Part shown: positions 1 through 8,039 of the stretch, one piece after another | How the letters are laid out: the number at the start of each line of letters is the position of its first letter | Position numbering within the stretch: position 1 is the stretch's first letter | DNA from: Bacillus wiedmannii | GTDB lineage: Bacteria; Bacillota; Bacilli; Bacillales; Bacillaceae_G | Direction: 5' to 3' | DNA: 64,000 nt | Assembly: GCF_001583695.1 (NCBI RefSeq) | Contig: NZ_LOBC01000009.1 | Span: 98,167 to 162,166, forward strand | Made by a program: the position numbers and the translations under genes | Notes under the pieces: model-generated | Databases searched by the model: none | Told to the model about the DNA's origin: nothing | The model's input: the letters and a program-made list of their open reading frames with translations, nothing else

Positions 1-550
1 CAAGACGGCGTAATAATGTAGCAAGATCTGGATCATGCTTACTTGCCACCTTAGCTACATTATTGTAAAACACCATTGTTGCAAGTTCTTGTAGCGTCGT
101 ATACGTCATGGCTTCGATTGGTGTATGAAAATCAGGCTCAAATCCACACTCAACGACTGATTTTCTTAATTCATGTATACGTTTAGGGTTTACACTTCGA
201 GTGAGTAGTAAATATGTCTCTAATAAATTCGAATGTTGATCCTCTTCTGAGGTCCAAGTATGAATAAAGTCTGTAATAACAGAAAGAGAACCTTTAAAAG
301 TCGCAGATAAATACGTTGTAAACCATGGTAAATTCACTTCTGTTAATAAAGCTGTTTCAATGGCCGTAATTACACCAGAAGGGAGAGTAACTTGACTTTC
401 ATCCCAAGGAACTCTTTTAAAGTCCATTCCCTTATCCCATGGTAAAAACTCATGATAACCCCAGTCTATCTTCTGCGCTCTTATTTTATGTTGTTCATAC
501 AGTTCTTTTAAACGTGGTTCTAATCGGAAATCTAAATCATTTGTTAGCAT
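1..550 (-). CDS. Acyl-ACP desaturase (5' part only)
   Basis: The visible N-terminal ~183 residues begin MLTNDLDFRLEPRLKELYEQ and run off the left edge. The stretch TSEEDQHSNLLETYLLLT carries the E-x-x-H iron-ligand motif of the soluble di-iron acyl-ACP (stearoyl-ACP/DesA) desaturases, followed by TRSVNP as in bacterial DesA-like proteins. Members introduce a double bond into acyl chains bound to acyl carrier protein, in the cytosol. The start is the ATG at 548-550 on the minus strand, with an AAAAGGGGG ribosome site just upstream. The second E-x-x-H motif must lie outside the window. The family call is firm; the position of the double bond cannot be told from sequence. Confidence 0.85.
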   Translation of the reverse strand, partial: MLTNDLDFRLEPRLKELYEQHKIRAQKIDWGYHEFLPWDKGMDFKRVPWDESQVTLPSGVITAIETALLTEVNLPWFTTYLSATFKGSLSVITDFIHTWTSEEDQHSNLLETYLLLTRSVNPKRIHELRKSVVECGFEPDFHTPIEAMTYTTLQELATMVFYNNVAKVASKHDPDLATLLRRL

Positions 551-1098
551 ATAAGTGCCCCCTTTTCTTACCATGAATATTCAGCTTATTTTTATCTCTA
601 AAAATTTTCTACAAATAAAGATTACTTTCCTTTTTTTAAATCAAACATAACAAACTTGTAACAAAACTCTTTAAGAGCGCTATATTTTCATAGGATTTTT
701 TTATCAAAAGAGGGACCGTTACATCTATTTTCTTTTTTATAAAATAGATATTGAGGCAAACAATATGTTAGTTAGTCAAAATAAAAACTAACCTCAGTAA
801 ATACAGAATAACATTCATCGATAAAGATACTCGTCATGCTATAAATTTTGGTGAGTGTAAAAAGGTGCATGCCTATAAAGAATCGTTTTATAATAAAGAT
901 TGATAATGTTTTATATACACTATCAACTTATTTAGACGTAAGATAATAATCCAATATATTAGATTAAGCGCTTGAAAAAATATAGTTGATGAGATAGCCT
1001 TAAACGACAATTCCCAACAAGCTTAATGCACATTGGCTATGATGAGTTAGACCAAATTTTGTGAAACAGTATACAAAAAAAGGGAAGAGGCGATAAAC
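551..1098. other. Intergenic region, 548 bp, no gene seen
   Basis: AT-rich leader region between the divergent desaturase and a small hypothetical gene. No open frame with a ribosome site was found. A short palindrome TTAAGCGCTTGA near 963-974 faintly resembles a catabolite-response (cre) half pattern, but it is too degenerate to call. Confidence 0.4.
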
Positions 1099-1398
1099 AT
1101 GCAGTCAACGGAAGCGCATATGAAGGAAAAACAACGTAGAGAAAAAATAGAAATTATATTTAGTCACAGGGTAAAAGGGGAGAATTTTTTTCACGGTTCT
1201 TCCTATCAATGGAAAAACATTGTATATCAAAATTATAATAGGATACAACAAAAAGAGTTGGAAATTGAACAACTCATTTCAAAAATGGAAAAAGAAGGGA
1301 TCCGTTTTACGCAGCACCGTTCACTCATACACTATCCCGTCATTGATTTCATAAAATATATAGCTAAGATTTATAAGGAGCCCCTCGAAATAAAATAA
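1099..1398 (+). CDS. Small hypothetical protein (99 aa)
   Basis: I do not recognise this 99-residue protein. It is highly charged (many Lys, Arg, Glu) with no membrane segment or signal peptide, and a Glu/Lys/Gln-rich central helix around residues 50-70 that could coil. The ATG is preceded by AGGGAAGAGGCG, a reasonable ribosome site. A strong hairpin followed by six T residues starts inside the last codons, so the gene has its own terminator. It stands alone between the divergent desaturase and a repeat element. The ribosome site plus terminator support a real gene; no function can be given. Confidence 0.6.
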   Translation: MQSTEAHMKEKQRREKIEIIFSHRVKGENFFHGSSYQWKNIVYQNYNRIQQKELEIEQLISKMEKEGIRFTQHRSLIHYPVIDFIKYIAKIYKEPLEIK

Positions 1399-1437
1399 TC
1401 ATATTTATAAAAGGTTTATTTCCGGGGGGTTTTTTAA
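1381..1437 (+). terminator. Rho-independent terminator of the 99-aa gene
   Basis: CCCCTCGAAATAAA pairs with TTTATTTCCGGGGGG and is followed by TTTTTT. The 5' arm overlaps the stop codon of the upstream gene. Confidence 0.75.
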
Positions 1438-1446
1438 CTTAAAACC

Positions 1447-1589
1447 AGGGGTAACCGCCCCATTTCCATCAAGATAAAGTTTTATAACACCCCCAAAACG
1501 AATTTTTTAGGTTTTATTGTGAAAAAAGCCTATTTATCGTTTTGGGGGTGACCTGTTTTCTTAGGTTGATGGCGATGGGGTACCACCAT
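1447..1589. repeat. bcr1-like palindromic repeat (element A)
   Basis: A ~143 bp interspersed palindrome. The outer arms are GGGGTAACCGCCCC..CCATCAAGATAAAG and CTTAGGTTGATGGCGATGGGG. The inner arms are CACCCCCAAAACGA and TCGTTTTGGGGGTG around an AT-rich centre. The same layout recurs about 18 times in this window, complete or partial. The layout and size match the bcr1-type repeats of the B. cereus group; the name is from memory. The outer arms match the terminal inverted repeats of the IS231-like elements in this window. This copy interrupts an MFS transporter remnant immediately downstream. Confidence 0.8.
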
Positions 1590-1756
1590 ACCCAAAGAAC
1601 TAAAAAGCAATGCCATTGCTTCTCCACGACGAGATGATGGAATACATCAATCACAGCCTTTTCTATCGAACTTGTAGCAACTGCCCAGCTGATTCCATGG
1701 AGAATACGTAAAATCACTAAACATATAACCCCTGTTACCCAAGTATAAAAATACAT
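1590..1756 (-). pseudogene. Remnant of an MFS transporter
   Basis: On the minus strand one frame reads GVICLVILRILHGISWAVAT, a typical MFS transmembrane helix. The next frame continues with IPSSRRGEAMALLFSSLGMV, the conserved loop (R-R-G-E) that follows it in MFS efflux proteins. The two halves are separated by a frameshift, and the remnant ends at the repeat element at 1447-1589. The rest of the transporter is absent: upstream lies the phospholipase D-type gene. This is a decayed fragment, and an 80-codon open frame running through it is not a gene. Confidence 0.75.
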
Positions 1757-1761
1757 TGTCT

Positions 1762-2988
1762 TTACAAATAATACTCAAACATTTTTGCAACCTTTTCTTT
1801 TATTTTTTCTTTTATAGATAATTGATTGACGTCAGAGGATGTTACTTGCTTTGAATTTTGTAAGTCTGCATTAATCACAGGTTTTATTTTCGAAATATAG
1901 ATAGGGTCATGAATATAACAGTTCATTTCTTCATTTAAATGAAATGAGCGTGAATCAAAATTCACGGTCCCAACCATCAATACTTTTTCATCAATCAAAA
2001 ATACTTTACCGTGTAACACCCCTTTTTTATAACCATATACTTCCATACCCTGTTTTAATGCTTTTCGGATATATGGATATGCTGCTTCTTTAACTAATAG
2101 TGCATCCGAATGAGGTGAGAATAGAATTTTGACACGGACTCCCCTCTTTCTTGCATCTACTAATGCGTTCCAAATAGTTCTGTCTTTTGGTATAAAATAA
2201 GGTGTTAATATAATAATGGATTCTTTTGCTTGTTGAAACAGCATTTTATAATCTTGCCCAAGTTTTTCTCCACTATAATATGCAGTAAATCGTTGCGAGG
2301 TTGCTCCCTTTTCCTTTACCGCATTGTGTATCGGAATCGGTTTCTCTGCGTTTCTCTTCCAGTCTAATACAAATTGTTGTTCTAAATCTTGAACTCCTTC
2401 TCCTCGTATTTGAAGATGATAATCTCTCCAATAACCAAGTTTTTCTTTTTCCCCTAAATACTTCTTTCCGATGTTGAATCCGCCAATGTAACCAACCTTT
2501 CCATCAATAACTGAAATACGACGATGATTCCGATGATCCAAAGAAGAAAAAAGATAAGGGAAAGCAGGTTTATTGTAATATGTAAAATGAACTCCTTTTT
2601 TAACTAATAATTCTCTTTCCTTTTTCTTTAGTAAAATTCCACCTAACCTGTCCAAAGCATAGTATACTTCTACACCTTCTTGACTTTTTTTCCGTAATAA
2701 CTCTAGAAACTGATGGCTTACTTTATCATCAGCAATAGAAAAAAAGTTAACATGCACGTAATGCTTTGCTTTCTCTATATCTGAGAATAGTTGATTGTTT
2801 AACTGTTTCCCATCTGTATACAAAGTAATATCACTTTGACGCATAGGGTATTGACTAGAATTCTGTCTAAATACCCCATTTTTTTCGGCTATCGTTCTGT
2901 CAATTTCACCCCAAACAAACAGAACTAAACATCCACCGATAAATAAAAAGAGGAATACTCGGAAAATTCTTCCTATCTTTTTCAGCAT
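1762..2988 (-). CDS. Phospholipase D-family protein, cardiolipin synthase-like
   Basis: A 408-residue protein with one N-terminal membrane anchor (residues ~10-27) and two PLD catalytic modules. HKD motif 1 is HRRISVID (residues ~155-162), followed by YIGGFNIG. HKD motif 2 is HGKVFLID (~326-333), followed by VGTVNFDSRS. This is the arrangement of bacterial cardiolipin synthases, which join two phosphatidylglycerols at the membrane. The first motif has Arg where most members have Lys (H-x-R rather than H-x-K), which may affect activity. At ~400 residues it resembles the shorter secondary Cls paralogues (YwjE type) of Bacillus rather than the ~500-residue main enzyme. It starts at an ATG preceded by AAAGGAGAT and stands alone. 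Confidence 0.85.
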   Translation of the reverse strand: MLKKIGRIFRVFLFLFIGGCLVLFVWGEIDRTIAEKNGVFRQNSSQYPMRQSDITLYTDGKQLNNQLFSDIEKAKHYVHVNFFSIADDKVSHQFLELLRKKSQEGVEVYYALDRLGGILLKKKERELLVKKGVHFTYYNKPAFPYLFSSLDHRNHRRISVIDGKVGYIGGFNIGKKYLGEKEKLGYWRDYHLQIRGEGVQDLEQQFVLDWKRNAEKPIPIHNAVKEKGATSQRFTAYYSGEKLGQDYKMLFQQAKESIIILTPYFIPKDRTIWNALVDARKRGVRVKILFSPHSDALLVKEAAYPYIRKALKQGMEVYGYKKGVLHGKVFLIDEKVLMVGTVNFDSRSFHLNEEMNCYIHDPIYISKIKPVINADLQNSKQVTSSDVNQLSIKEKIKEKVAKMFEYYL

Positions 2989-3199
2989 ATTTAATCTCCT
3001 TTATATATTATCGTTTTATTTCTGTTAGTTTTTGTTATTGGGACAAAACTATTCCATGCATCTATTAGCTAAAAAAATCCTTCTTTGAATGATTAACTAT
3101 AAAATTTCTCATTCGCATAACCCTAAAATTGGAAGTCGTACGACGATAACAAAATAGGCACTCTATATTTTGAAGTACATTTACAAGGAGGAATACTAC

Positions 3200-3400
3200 A
3201 TGACAGTAAGTACTAAACTTAAACAAACTATCGCTGGATTAAAGAGTGCTCAAGCATGCCTAGAAGGATTTGTTCTTGATACTGATAACAAGCAAGCAAA
3301 ACAATTATATAAAGGTGCAGCACAACAAGCTCAAGAAATTATTGAATCTTTAAATCCTCGTCTTCAACAAATTGAACATGAAGAGCCTCAGTACAAGTAA
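3200..3400 (+). CDS. DUF1657 family protein (66 aa)
   Basis: The protein reads MTVSTKLKQTIAGLKSAQAC and ends EEPQYK, matching DUF1657: short cytosolic helical proteins of Bacillus usually found with spore-associated genes (spoVA, YetF-like). I chose the ATG at 3200 because AAGGAGGAATACTAC sits directly before it; an ATG 30 bases upstream has no ribosome site. The predicted structure is almost wholly helical (heptad-like KSAQACLEGF..AKQLYKGAAQQAQEI). The biochemical role is unknown. Here it stands alone, without the usual spoVA neighbours. Confidence 0.85.
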   Translation: MTVSTKLKQTIAGLKSAQACLEGFVLDTDNKQAKQLYKGAAQQAQEIIESLNPRLQQIEHEEPQYK

Positions 3401-3487
3401 TAACATAATACCTTTCACATAGAATATCGTCCCCATGGAAGAGTGCCCAGCTTAAATAACGATTATCATAATGCTAATTACGATTAA

Positions 3488-3645
3488 AGGGTCTCACCAT
3501 ATTGCCATCAATTTAAGAATTCAAAATTACCCCAAAACGAAAAAATTGGCATCCTCAGGTGAAAATGTACATTTTTTGTTTTGGGGGTACTTCAAAATGT
3601 TGGGTTGATTGGCGTAGGGGTACCGCCACATACCCATCAAGCTAA
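3488..3645. repeat. bcr1-like palindromic repeat (element B) plus truncated second copy
   Basis: Element B spans ~3488-3630, with inner arms TTACCCCAAAACGA and TTTGTTTTGGGGGTA and outer arm GTTGATTGGCGTAGGGG. A second left end, GGGGTACCGCCACATACCC then ATCAAGCTAAAG (3617-3645), starts inside the right end of B and then stops, so two elements shared one GGGGTACC junction and the second was truncated. Confidence 0.75.
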
Positions 3646-3749
3646 AGATGTATATTCCATGCACTTCCGTTCTTGATGCTCACATGCTTGATATTTTTAT
3701 TTGTTTTTAAAGTTGCTTTTGATTAAAAGGGAAAATACACGCTATAAAA

Positions 3750-3795
3750 ATAAAACCCCAATATCTCTATATTAAAATCGAGAAATCGGGGTTTA
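3750..3795 (-). terminator. Terminator downstream of menA
   Basis: Read on the minus strand, CCCCGATTTCTC and GAGATATTGGGG form a stem followed by TTTTATTTTT, just after the menA stop codon. Confidence 0.7.
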
Positions 3796-3817
3796 GTCAC
3801 GAAACAATAGTTTTTAT

Positions 3818-4729
3818 TTAAAACAAATAACTAATTAATAATCCTGCTGATAATAAGAAACCAAAAATCGTATTTGTCATCGCTGTTGATTTCATTGCGA
3901 TGCGCATATACCCTGGATCCTTTGCACCTTTTTGGAAACTTTGAATGGCAGAGATTGGCTTTCTCAAACCTAGGAACATAACTAATGCCCAAGGGCTTAT
4001 ATAACCCATCAATACAATCACCGCGATCCATAAATAAGCAATGAAAAAGGCTACAGCTAGTGTTACTATTGCTTTTTCTCTCCCAAGGAGGATTACTAAT
4101 GTCTTTCTTCCACCTTTAATATCTTCTTCGATATCTCGGATGTTATTCGACATGTTGATTGCACCTACTAAAATTCCAATTGGAATAGAAATCAATACAC
4201 TTTCAATTGTTATCGTATTCGTTTGAATAAAGAAAGCGATGAGTACAAAACATGTCCCCATTAACAATCCAGAAACTAATTCTCCAAATGGAGTGTACGC
4301 AATTGGTAATGGACCACCTGTATATAAATAGCCAACCGCCATCCCAATTAAACCGATAACGACTAACCACCAGCTACTATTCATACAAATATAAACTCCA
4401 ATAATTGCTGCTAGTACATACAATAAAAGTGCAACTGTTAAAACATTTTTTGGTTTCAATCCATGACGAACAATTCCACCACCAATTCCAACAGAATCAG
4501 CAGTATCTAATCCACGTTTGAAATCATAGTACTCATTAAATAAGTTCGTTGCGATTTGCAATGCTAAACATGCAACCATCATCGCAATAAATAAAAGCCA
4601 ATCAATTTTGGCAACATAAAGTGATGCCACTGTTCCTAAAATTACAGGAGAAAACGTCGCCGTTAACGTATGCGGGCGCGTCATCTTCCATATTAATTTA
4701 GCGGAACTAATTTCTTTTTCTGTCCCCAT
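3818..4729 (-). CDS. menA: 1,4-dihydroxy-2-naphthoate polyprenyltransferase
   Basis: A UbiA-superfamily membrane prenyltransferase of ~303 residues with about eight to nine transmembrane helices. It attaches a polyprenyl chain to dihydroxynaphthoate, the committed membrane step of menaquinone synthesis. The first Asp-rich motif NEYYDFKRGLDTAD and the second NNIRDIEEDIKGGRKT are intact, and the N-terminus (KMTRPHTLTATFSPV) is typical of MenA. The start is uncertain. ATG at 4729 lies 13 bases from a GGAG, and a TTG at 4741 lies one base from it, so neither spacing is good. A group I intron-like RNA fills the leader, and splicing may bring in a proper ribosome site. A hairpin terminator follows. 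It is not in a men operon here. Confidence 0.88.
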   Translation of the reverse strand: MGTEKEISSAKLIWKMTRPHTLTATFSPVILGTVASLYVAKIDWLLFIAMMVACLALQIATNLFNEYYDFKRGLDTADSVGIGGGIVRHGLKPKNVLTVALLLYVLAAIIGVYICMNSSWWLVVIGLIGMAVGYLYTGGPLPIAYTPFGELVSGLLMGTCFVLIAFFIQTNTITIESVLISIPIGILVGAINMSNNIRDIEEDIKGGRKTLVILLGREKAIVTLAVAFFIAYLWIAVIVLMGYISPWALVMFLGLRKPISAIQSFQKGAKDPGYMRIAMKSTAMTNTIFGFLLSAGLLISYLF

Positions 4730-4764
4730 AACTCTGTTCAATCTCCGATACGATAAACTTAACT

Positions 4765-5265
4765 AAATCTATACAATTCAATCAAATTTATCTCGTTCAA
4801 CAAAGGGCGCAATTCCTTAGCCAGTTCTCTTATGAACTTCTCATATTTTCACATGAGCGCAGACTATATGTTTATCTCTTTAGAGATAGAGGATTTTTCC
4901 ACCACCATAGGCTTGTGATGTACTCTCGTCAGTTATGCGAGATAGTCGTTGAACGTTCATCTTATCCATTTTGACTTAGATGATTCGATGCGGAAGACCC
5001 ATTATTCTAGTGTTTAGGATTTAACCTTACACCATCTGATTGATTTTTTCTGCTTTCGCAACATTCACGCTCGCCATTTCTAGCCACGTTGTAGTTCAAT
5101 CAGCTTTAGGGATTACCCGCAGTTAACCCTCACTACTAGCCAATCACTTGACTAGCAGGGCTTACTGATATATTTAATTAACTTTCGTTATAATTGGTTA
5201 AATAAATCGTAACAGTTAGTTACCCTACATTTAAGTATAAATTACTAGCAGTATCTTTCTATCTA
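4765..5265 (-). ncRNA. Group I intron-like ribozyme in the menA leader
   Basis: The minus strand holds the conserved group I core elements in order: P region TTAACTGCGGGTAATCC (~5115-5130), Q region with CCGCA (~4985-4995) whose CCGCA pairs with TGCGG of P (P4), R region GTTCAACGACTATC (~4940-4955) and S region AACATATAGTC (~4862-4872), where GACTAT of R pairs with ATAGTC of S (P7). Further hairpins lie on the 5' side (CTAGTCA..TGGCTAG; AT-rich P2-like stem near 5170-5210). No homing endonuclease ORF is present. It lies between the menA promoter and the menA start, so the flanking exons are a short leader and menA itself. Ends are approximate; the splice sites could not be fixed by eye. Confidence 0.85.
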
Positions 5266-5282
5266 TTTCCTGCTTCACATCT

Positions 5283-5312
5283 ATTATATCAAAAAAAGAA
5301 TTGGTGGTAGAA
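5283..5312 (-). promoter_or_regulatory. Likely menA promoter
   Basis: On the minus strand a perfect TATAAT (5283-5288) in the context TTTTTGATATAATAG lies ~20 bases upstream of the first structured part of the intron. A weak TTCTAC -35 is 18 bases further up. Transcription from here would run through the group I element into menA. Confidence 0.55.
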
Positions 5313-5365
5313 CTGTAATGCTCTTGCTTGCACGATAACTTTGCATCAAAATACCGTTTCTTCTA

Positions 5366-5514
5366 ATATGGGGTGGTACCCCATGCCCATCAAGCTAATA
5401 TTTTATAGTACCCCCAAAACCAAATTTTTATCTCTCTACAGTTATTTATGTGAATTCAACTCGATTTTTTGTTTTGTGGGATAATTAGTTTTTTAACTTG
5501 ATGGCGATAGGGAA
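5366..5514. repeat. bcr1-like palindromic repeat (element C)
   Basis: Left arm GGGGTGGTACCCCATGCCCA, then TCAAGCTAAT. Inner arms TACCCCCAAAACCA and TTTGTTTTGTGGG. Right arm AACTTGATGGCGATAGGG. The right end is slightly eroded. Confidence 0.75.
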
Positions 5515-5595
5515 AATGCTTTTCGTGTAAGCGTCAAATATTCCCCACCTACTATTTTTATTGTATATTTTAGAGTTACTTGATGTTTACTCTAT

Positions 5596-5736
5596 TCGGG
5601 GTACCGCCACATCACCATCAAGCTAAGAAAAGCAAATACCCGAAAATGAGAAAATTGACGTCTCCAGATTAAAACGTACAATTTTCTCGTTTTGGGGGTA
5701 TTTTAAAATTTCAACTTGATGATGGGGTATGCCCTA
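5596..5736. repeat. bcr1-like palindromic repeat (element D)
   Basis: Left arm CGGGGTACCGCCACATCACC, then ATCAAGCTAAG. Inner arms ATACCCGAAAATGAG and CTCGTTTTGGGGGTA. Right arm TCAACTTGATGATGGGGTA. It lies ~80 bp from element C, between menA and the MerR gene. Confidence 0.8.
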
Positions 5737-5841
5737 CTAAACATAAAGTTCGATTCTCTTTTTATCACTTTTTTTAAAAGTACTCGCTGCAATTGTTTTT
5801 CCTATTTTTAATTTTTACTAAACAAAGATAACATTATAGCT

Positions 5842-6654
5842 TTAACTCTTTAAACACTTTGTTACCTGTATACTAATTTTAGTAAGATATTCCTCCTTAT
5901 TATTAGTTCTTAATGGATTGTAGAAGTAATCTTCATAGGCATTTCCTTCAATAACATAGCCCTCTGATTTGATAAATTCCGTGATATTGTGGTATGCGGA
6001 TTCAATATCTTTATAAGATCCTTGGTGATAATATATGACATAAATTCCTCCTGGTTTTGATTGACCTGTTTCTAAATCACTATAACAAAATAAGTGATCT
6101 ACCTCCTCATATCTTTCTTGAATCAGGCTCTCTCTTGTTATCACAGATCCAATAGGAGCAGGAACAAACAAGCCTATTTGCTTGCTAAAATGTTTTACCC
6201 AATCGAAATCGGTCATGCTATTTTTCGAATTTACATCGCTTAAGAAAATAGATTTTTTCTGTGTCTTTTGGATATAAACCTTCCCAACTTCAACGTTTTT
6301 TCTTTCTTCTTCCATTGAAATAATACCCTTAAAGAAACGACGAATTTGAATTAATTTCTCAATTTCTTCTTCCACCAGAACTGTCTGCTGTTTTGCCATT
6401 TCAACAAGTTTGTAAGTGTTGGGAGAATTAAGATATTCTTTTAGTTCCTCAATCGAAACTCCCACTTTCCGAAGAGATTGGAGTGTTGAGAATGTATTAA
6501 TTTGATCGTAGGTATAATATCGATAACCATTGGGAAGTTTACCGGCAGGTTTAAAAAGATTGATTCTATCATAATAAAACAAGGTGTCTTTTTTCACCCC
6601 AAAATAACTAGCAAATTCTCCTGTACTTAAGGTTTTAAGGTTTTTTCTCTCCAA
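5842..6654 (-). CDS. MerR-family transcriptional regulator with GyrI-like sensor domain
   Basis: A 270-residue regulator. The N-terminal MerR winged helix (residues ~7-75: STGEFASYFGVKKDTLFYYD, then GYRYYTYDQINTF) is followed by a helical linker (~80-115). The C-terminal domain ends YEDYFYNPLRTNNKEEYLTK, resembling the GyrI/BmrR effector-binding fold that senses hydrophobic drugs. It starts at TTG (6652-6654) behind AGAGGAG. It is divergent from an MFS efflux gene, and the intergenic region holds a promoter with the 19-bp spacer expected for MerR activation. The likely role is drug-responsive activation of that pump, as in BmrR/Bmr and BltR/Blt. The true ligand is unknown. Confidence 0.85.
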   Translation of the reverse strand: MERKNLKTLSTGEFASYFGVKKDTLFYYDRINLFKPAGKLPNGYRYYTYDQINTFSTLQSLRKVGVSIEELKEYLNSPNTYKLVEMAKQQTVLVEEEIEKLIQIRRFFKGIISMEEERKNVEVGKVYIQKTQKKSIFLSDVNSKNSMTDFDWVKHFSKQIGLFVPAPIGSVITRESLIQERYEEVDHLFCYSDLETGQSKPGGIYVIYYHQGSYKDIESAYHNITEFIKSEGYVIEGNAYEDYFYNPLRTNNKEEYLTKISIQVTKCLKS

Positions 6655-6668
6655 GTTAAAAACTCCTC

Positions 6669-6699
6669 TTGACTATAGACTAACTCCACACTTCATACT
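6669..6699 (+). promoter_or_regulatory. MerR-type promoter of the MFS gene
   Basis: TTGACT (6669-6674) and CATACT (6694-6699) are separated by 19 bases, the over-long spacer typical of MerR-activated promoters. It lies between the divergent merR and MFS genes. Confidence 0.55.
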
Positions 6700-6738
6700 A
6701 GCATAAGCAAACGCATGTTAATACAGGAGGTTTTTATT

Positions 6739-7911
6739 ATGGATTATTTTCACCCCCTCGTCTGGCAGCTGCTCGGTGGTACGACCTTCGCCCGCACAGC
6801 TAGCTTTATGACGATACCATTTTTAGCACTTTATTTACAAAATGATTTACATGCCTCACCAATTATGATTGGTTTAGCAGTCGGTATTTCACAATTGACT
6901 GCGACATTTGGTGGCTTCTTCGGTGGTTTCTTTACTGACCGGTTTGGCCGAAAAAAAATTATCATCATATCGATGTTCTGTTGGAGTATAGTCTTTTATG
7001 GCTTTGCATTCGCAAACTCTGTTTGGATATTCGTTCTATGCAATGCTCTCAACGGTATCTGTCGTGCATTTTTTGAACCAGCTTCACAAGCTTTGATGAT
7101 TGACTATACTGACGAAGATAGGCGTCGTCGCCTATTTTCAATTCGATATACTGCCATCAATTTATCAGCTGTGATCGGCCTTTTGCTCGGTATTGTCATT
7201 TCAAAAGCATCATCAATAAGTTTTCCATTCCTTATTACTGCAACGATGTACTTATTGTATGCGATTTTCTTAGTCATCACTTTACGACGTATAGAGGAGC
7301 AGAATACGGTCAATGTTACGCAAGATATTGGCGACTTGATGCGTGTTCTTTTACAAGATAGCACACTTATGTTGCTCATTATTGCGAGTGTTATTTGCAA
7401 TTTCGTATATATGCAAACAGAGGCAACAATGCCACAATTGCTTAATTTAACTATGGCAGACGGAGTAGCATTATATTCAGTTCTAATTGTGATTAATGCT
7501 GCAACAATCGTAATTCTTCAATTGCCACTCGGCATTTTAAGCGAAAAAGTAGCAATCAAAACAAGTCTTATTTTCGGGGGCGGACTATTAGCACTTGGTA
7601 TGTTAATCTTCCACTTCGCTGATAATTGGACACTTTTTATTGTCGGTATGGTTGTGTTCTCACTTGGTGAAATTTTTGTTTTCCCAATGACGAGTGCTAT
7701 AGTCGAAATGATTGCACCCGCGCATCAAAAAGCAACATATCTTGGTTTTATGCAATTTCAAAACTTAGGTGGCTTCTTAGGCCCAGTGCTTGGTGGCTGG
7801 TTGATTATCCATTTTGCACCACAATTGTATTTGGTGATGGTTAGCCTATGCTTAGTAGTTATTATTTGCTACATAGCAGCTTTACGTGGCAAATCATTTC
7901 GAATGTCTTAA
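6739..7911 (+). CDS. MFS multidrug efflux transporter
   Basis: A 390-residue, 12-TM major facilitator of the DHA1 drug:H+ antiporter type. Loop 2-3 carries the signature GGFFTDRFGRKK (G-x-x-x-D-R-x-G-R-R-type) at residues ~60-75. The motif C-like stretch AVIGLLLGIVIS lies in helix 5. I start at the ATG at 6739 because ACAGGAGGT precedes it by 8 bases; an in-frame ATG 24 bases upstream would place the ribosome site inside the gene. It is divergent from a MerR/GyrI-type regulator with a MerR-type promoter between them, so it is probably an inducible drug exporter. Its substrate cannot be predicted. Confidence 0.87.
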   Translation: MDYFHPLVWQLLGGTTFARTASFMTIPFLALYLQNDLHASPIMIGLAVGISQLTATFGGFFGGFFTDRFGRKKIIIISMFCWSIVFYGFAFANSVWIFVLCNALNGICRAFFEPASQALMIDYTDEDRRRRLFSIRYTAINLSAVIGLLLGIVISKASSISFPFLITATMYLLYAIFLVITLRRIEEQNTVNVTQDIGDLMRVLLQDSTLMLLIIASVICNFVYMQTEATMPQLLNLTMADGVALYSVLIVINAATIVILQLPLGILSEKVAIKTSLIFGGGLLALGMLIFHFADNWTLFIVGMVVFSLGEIFVFPMTSAIVEMIAPAHQKATYLGFMQFQNLGGFLGPVLGGWLIIHFAPQLYLVMVSLCLVVIICYIAALRGKSFRMS

Positions 7912-8039
7912 TACAAATAAAAACTGTGACTACATGAGGTACGGTCACATTACCATAAAGCTAAGGTTTCACACTATTCATTAAGCAAAAAAGACGTTAT
8001 TCTTACTGTAGAATTATAGGAAAGGATGGCGTTTTTTGT

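Noticed and set aside
963-974. cre-like catabolite repression site
   Set aside because: Only the AAGCGCTT core matches; flanking bases do not fit the consensus well enough.
1514-1756. Minus-strand 80-codon ORF as a gene
   Set aside because: Runs through a repeat element and a frameshifted MFS remnant; annotated as pseudogene instead.
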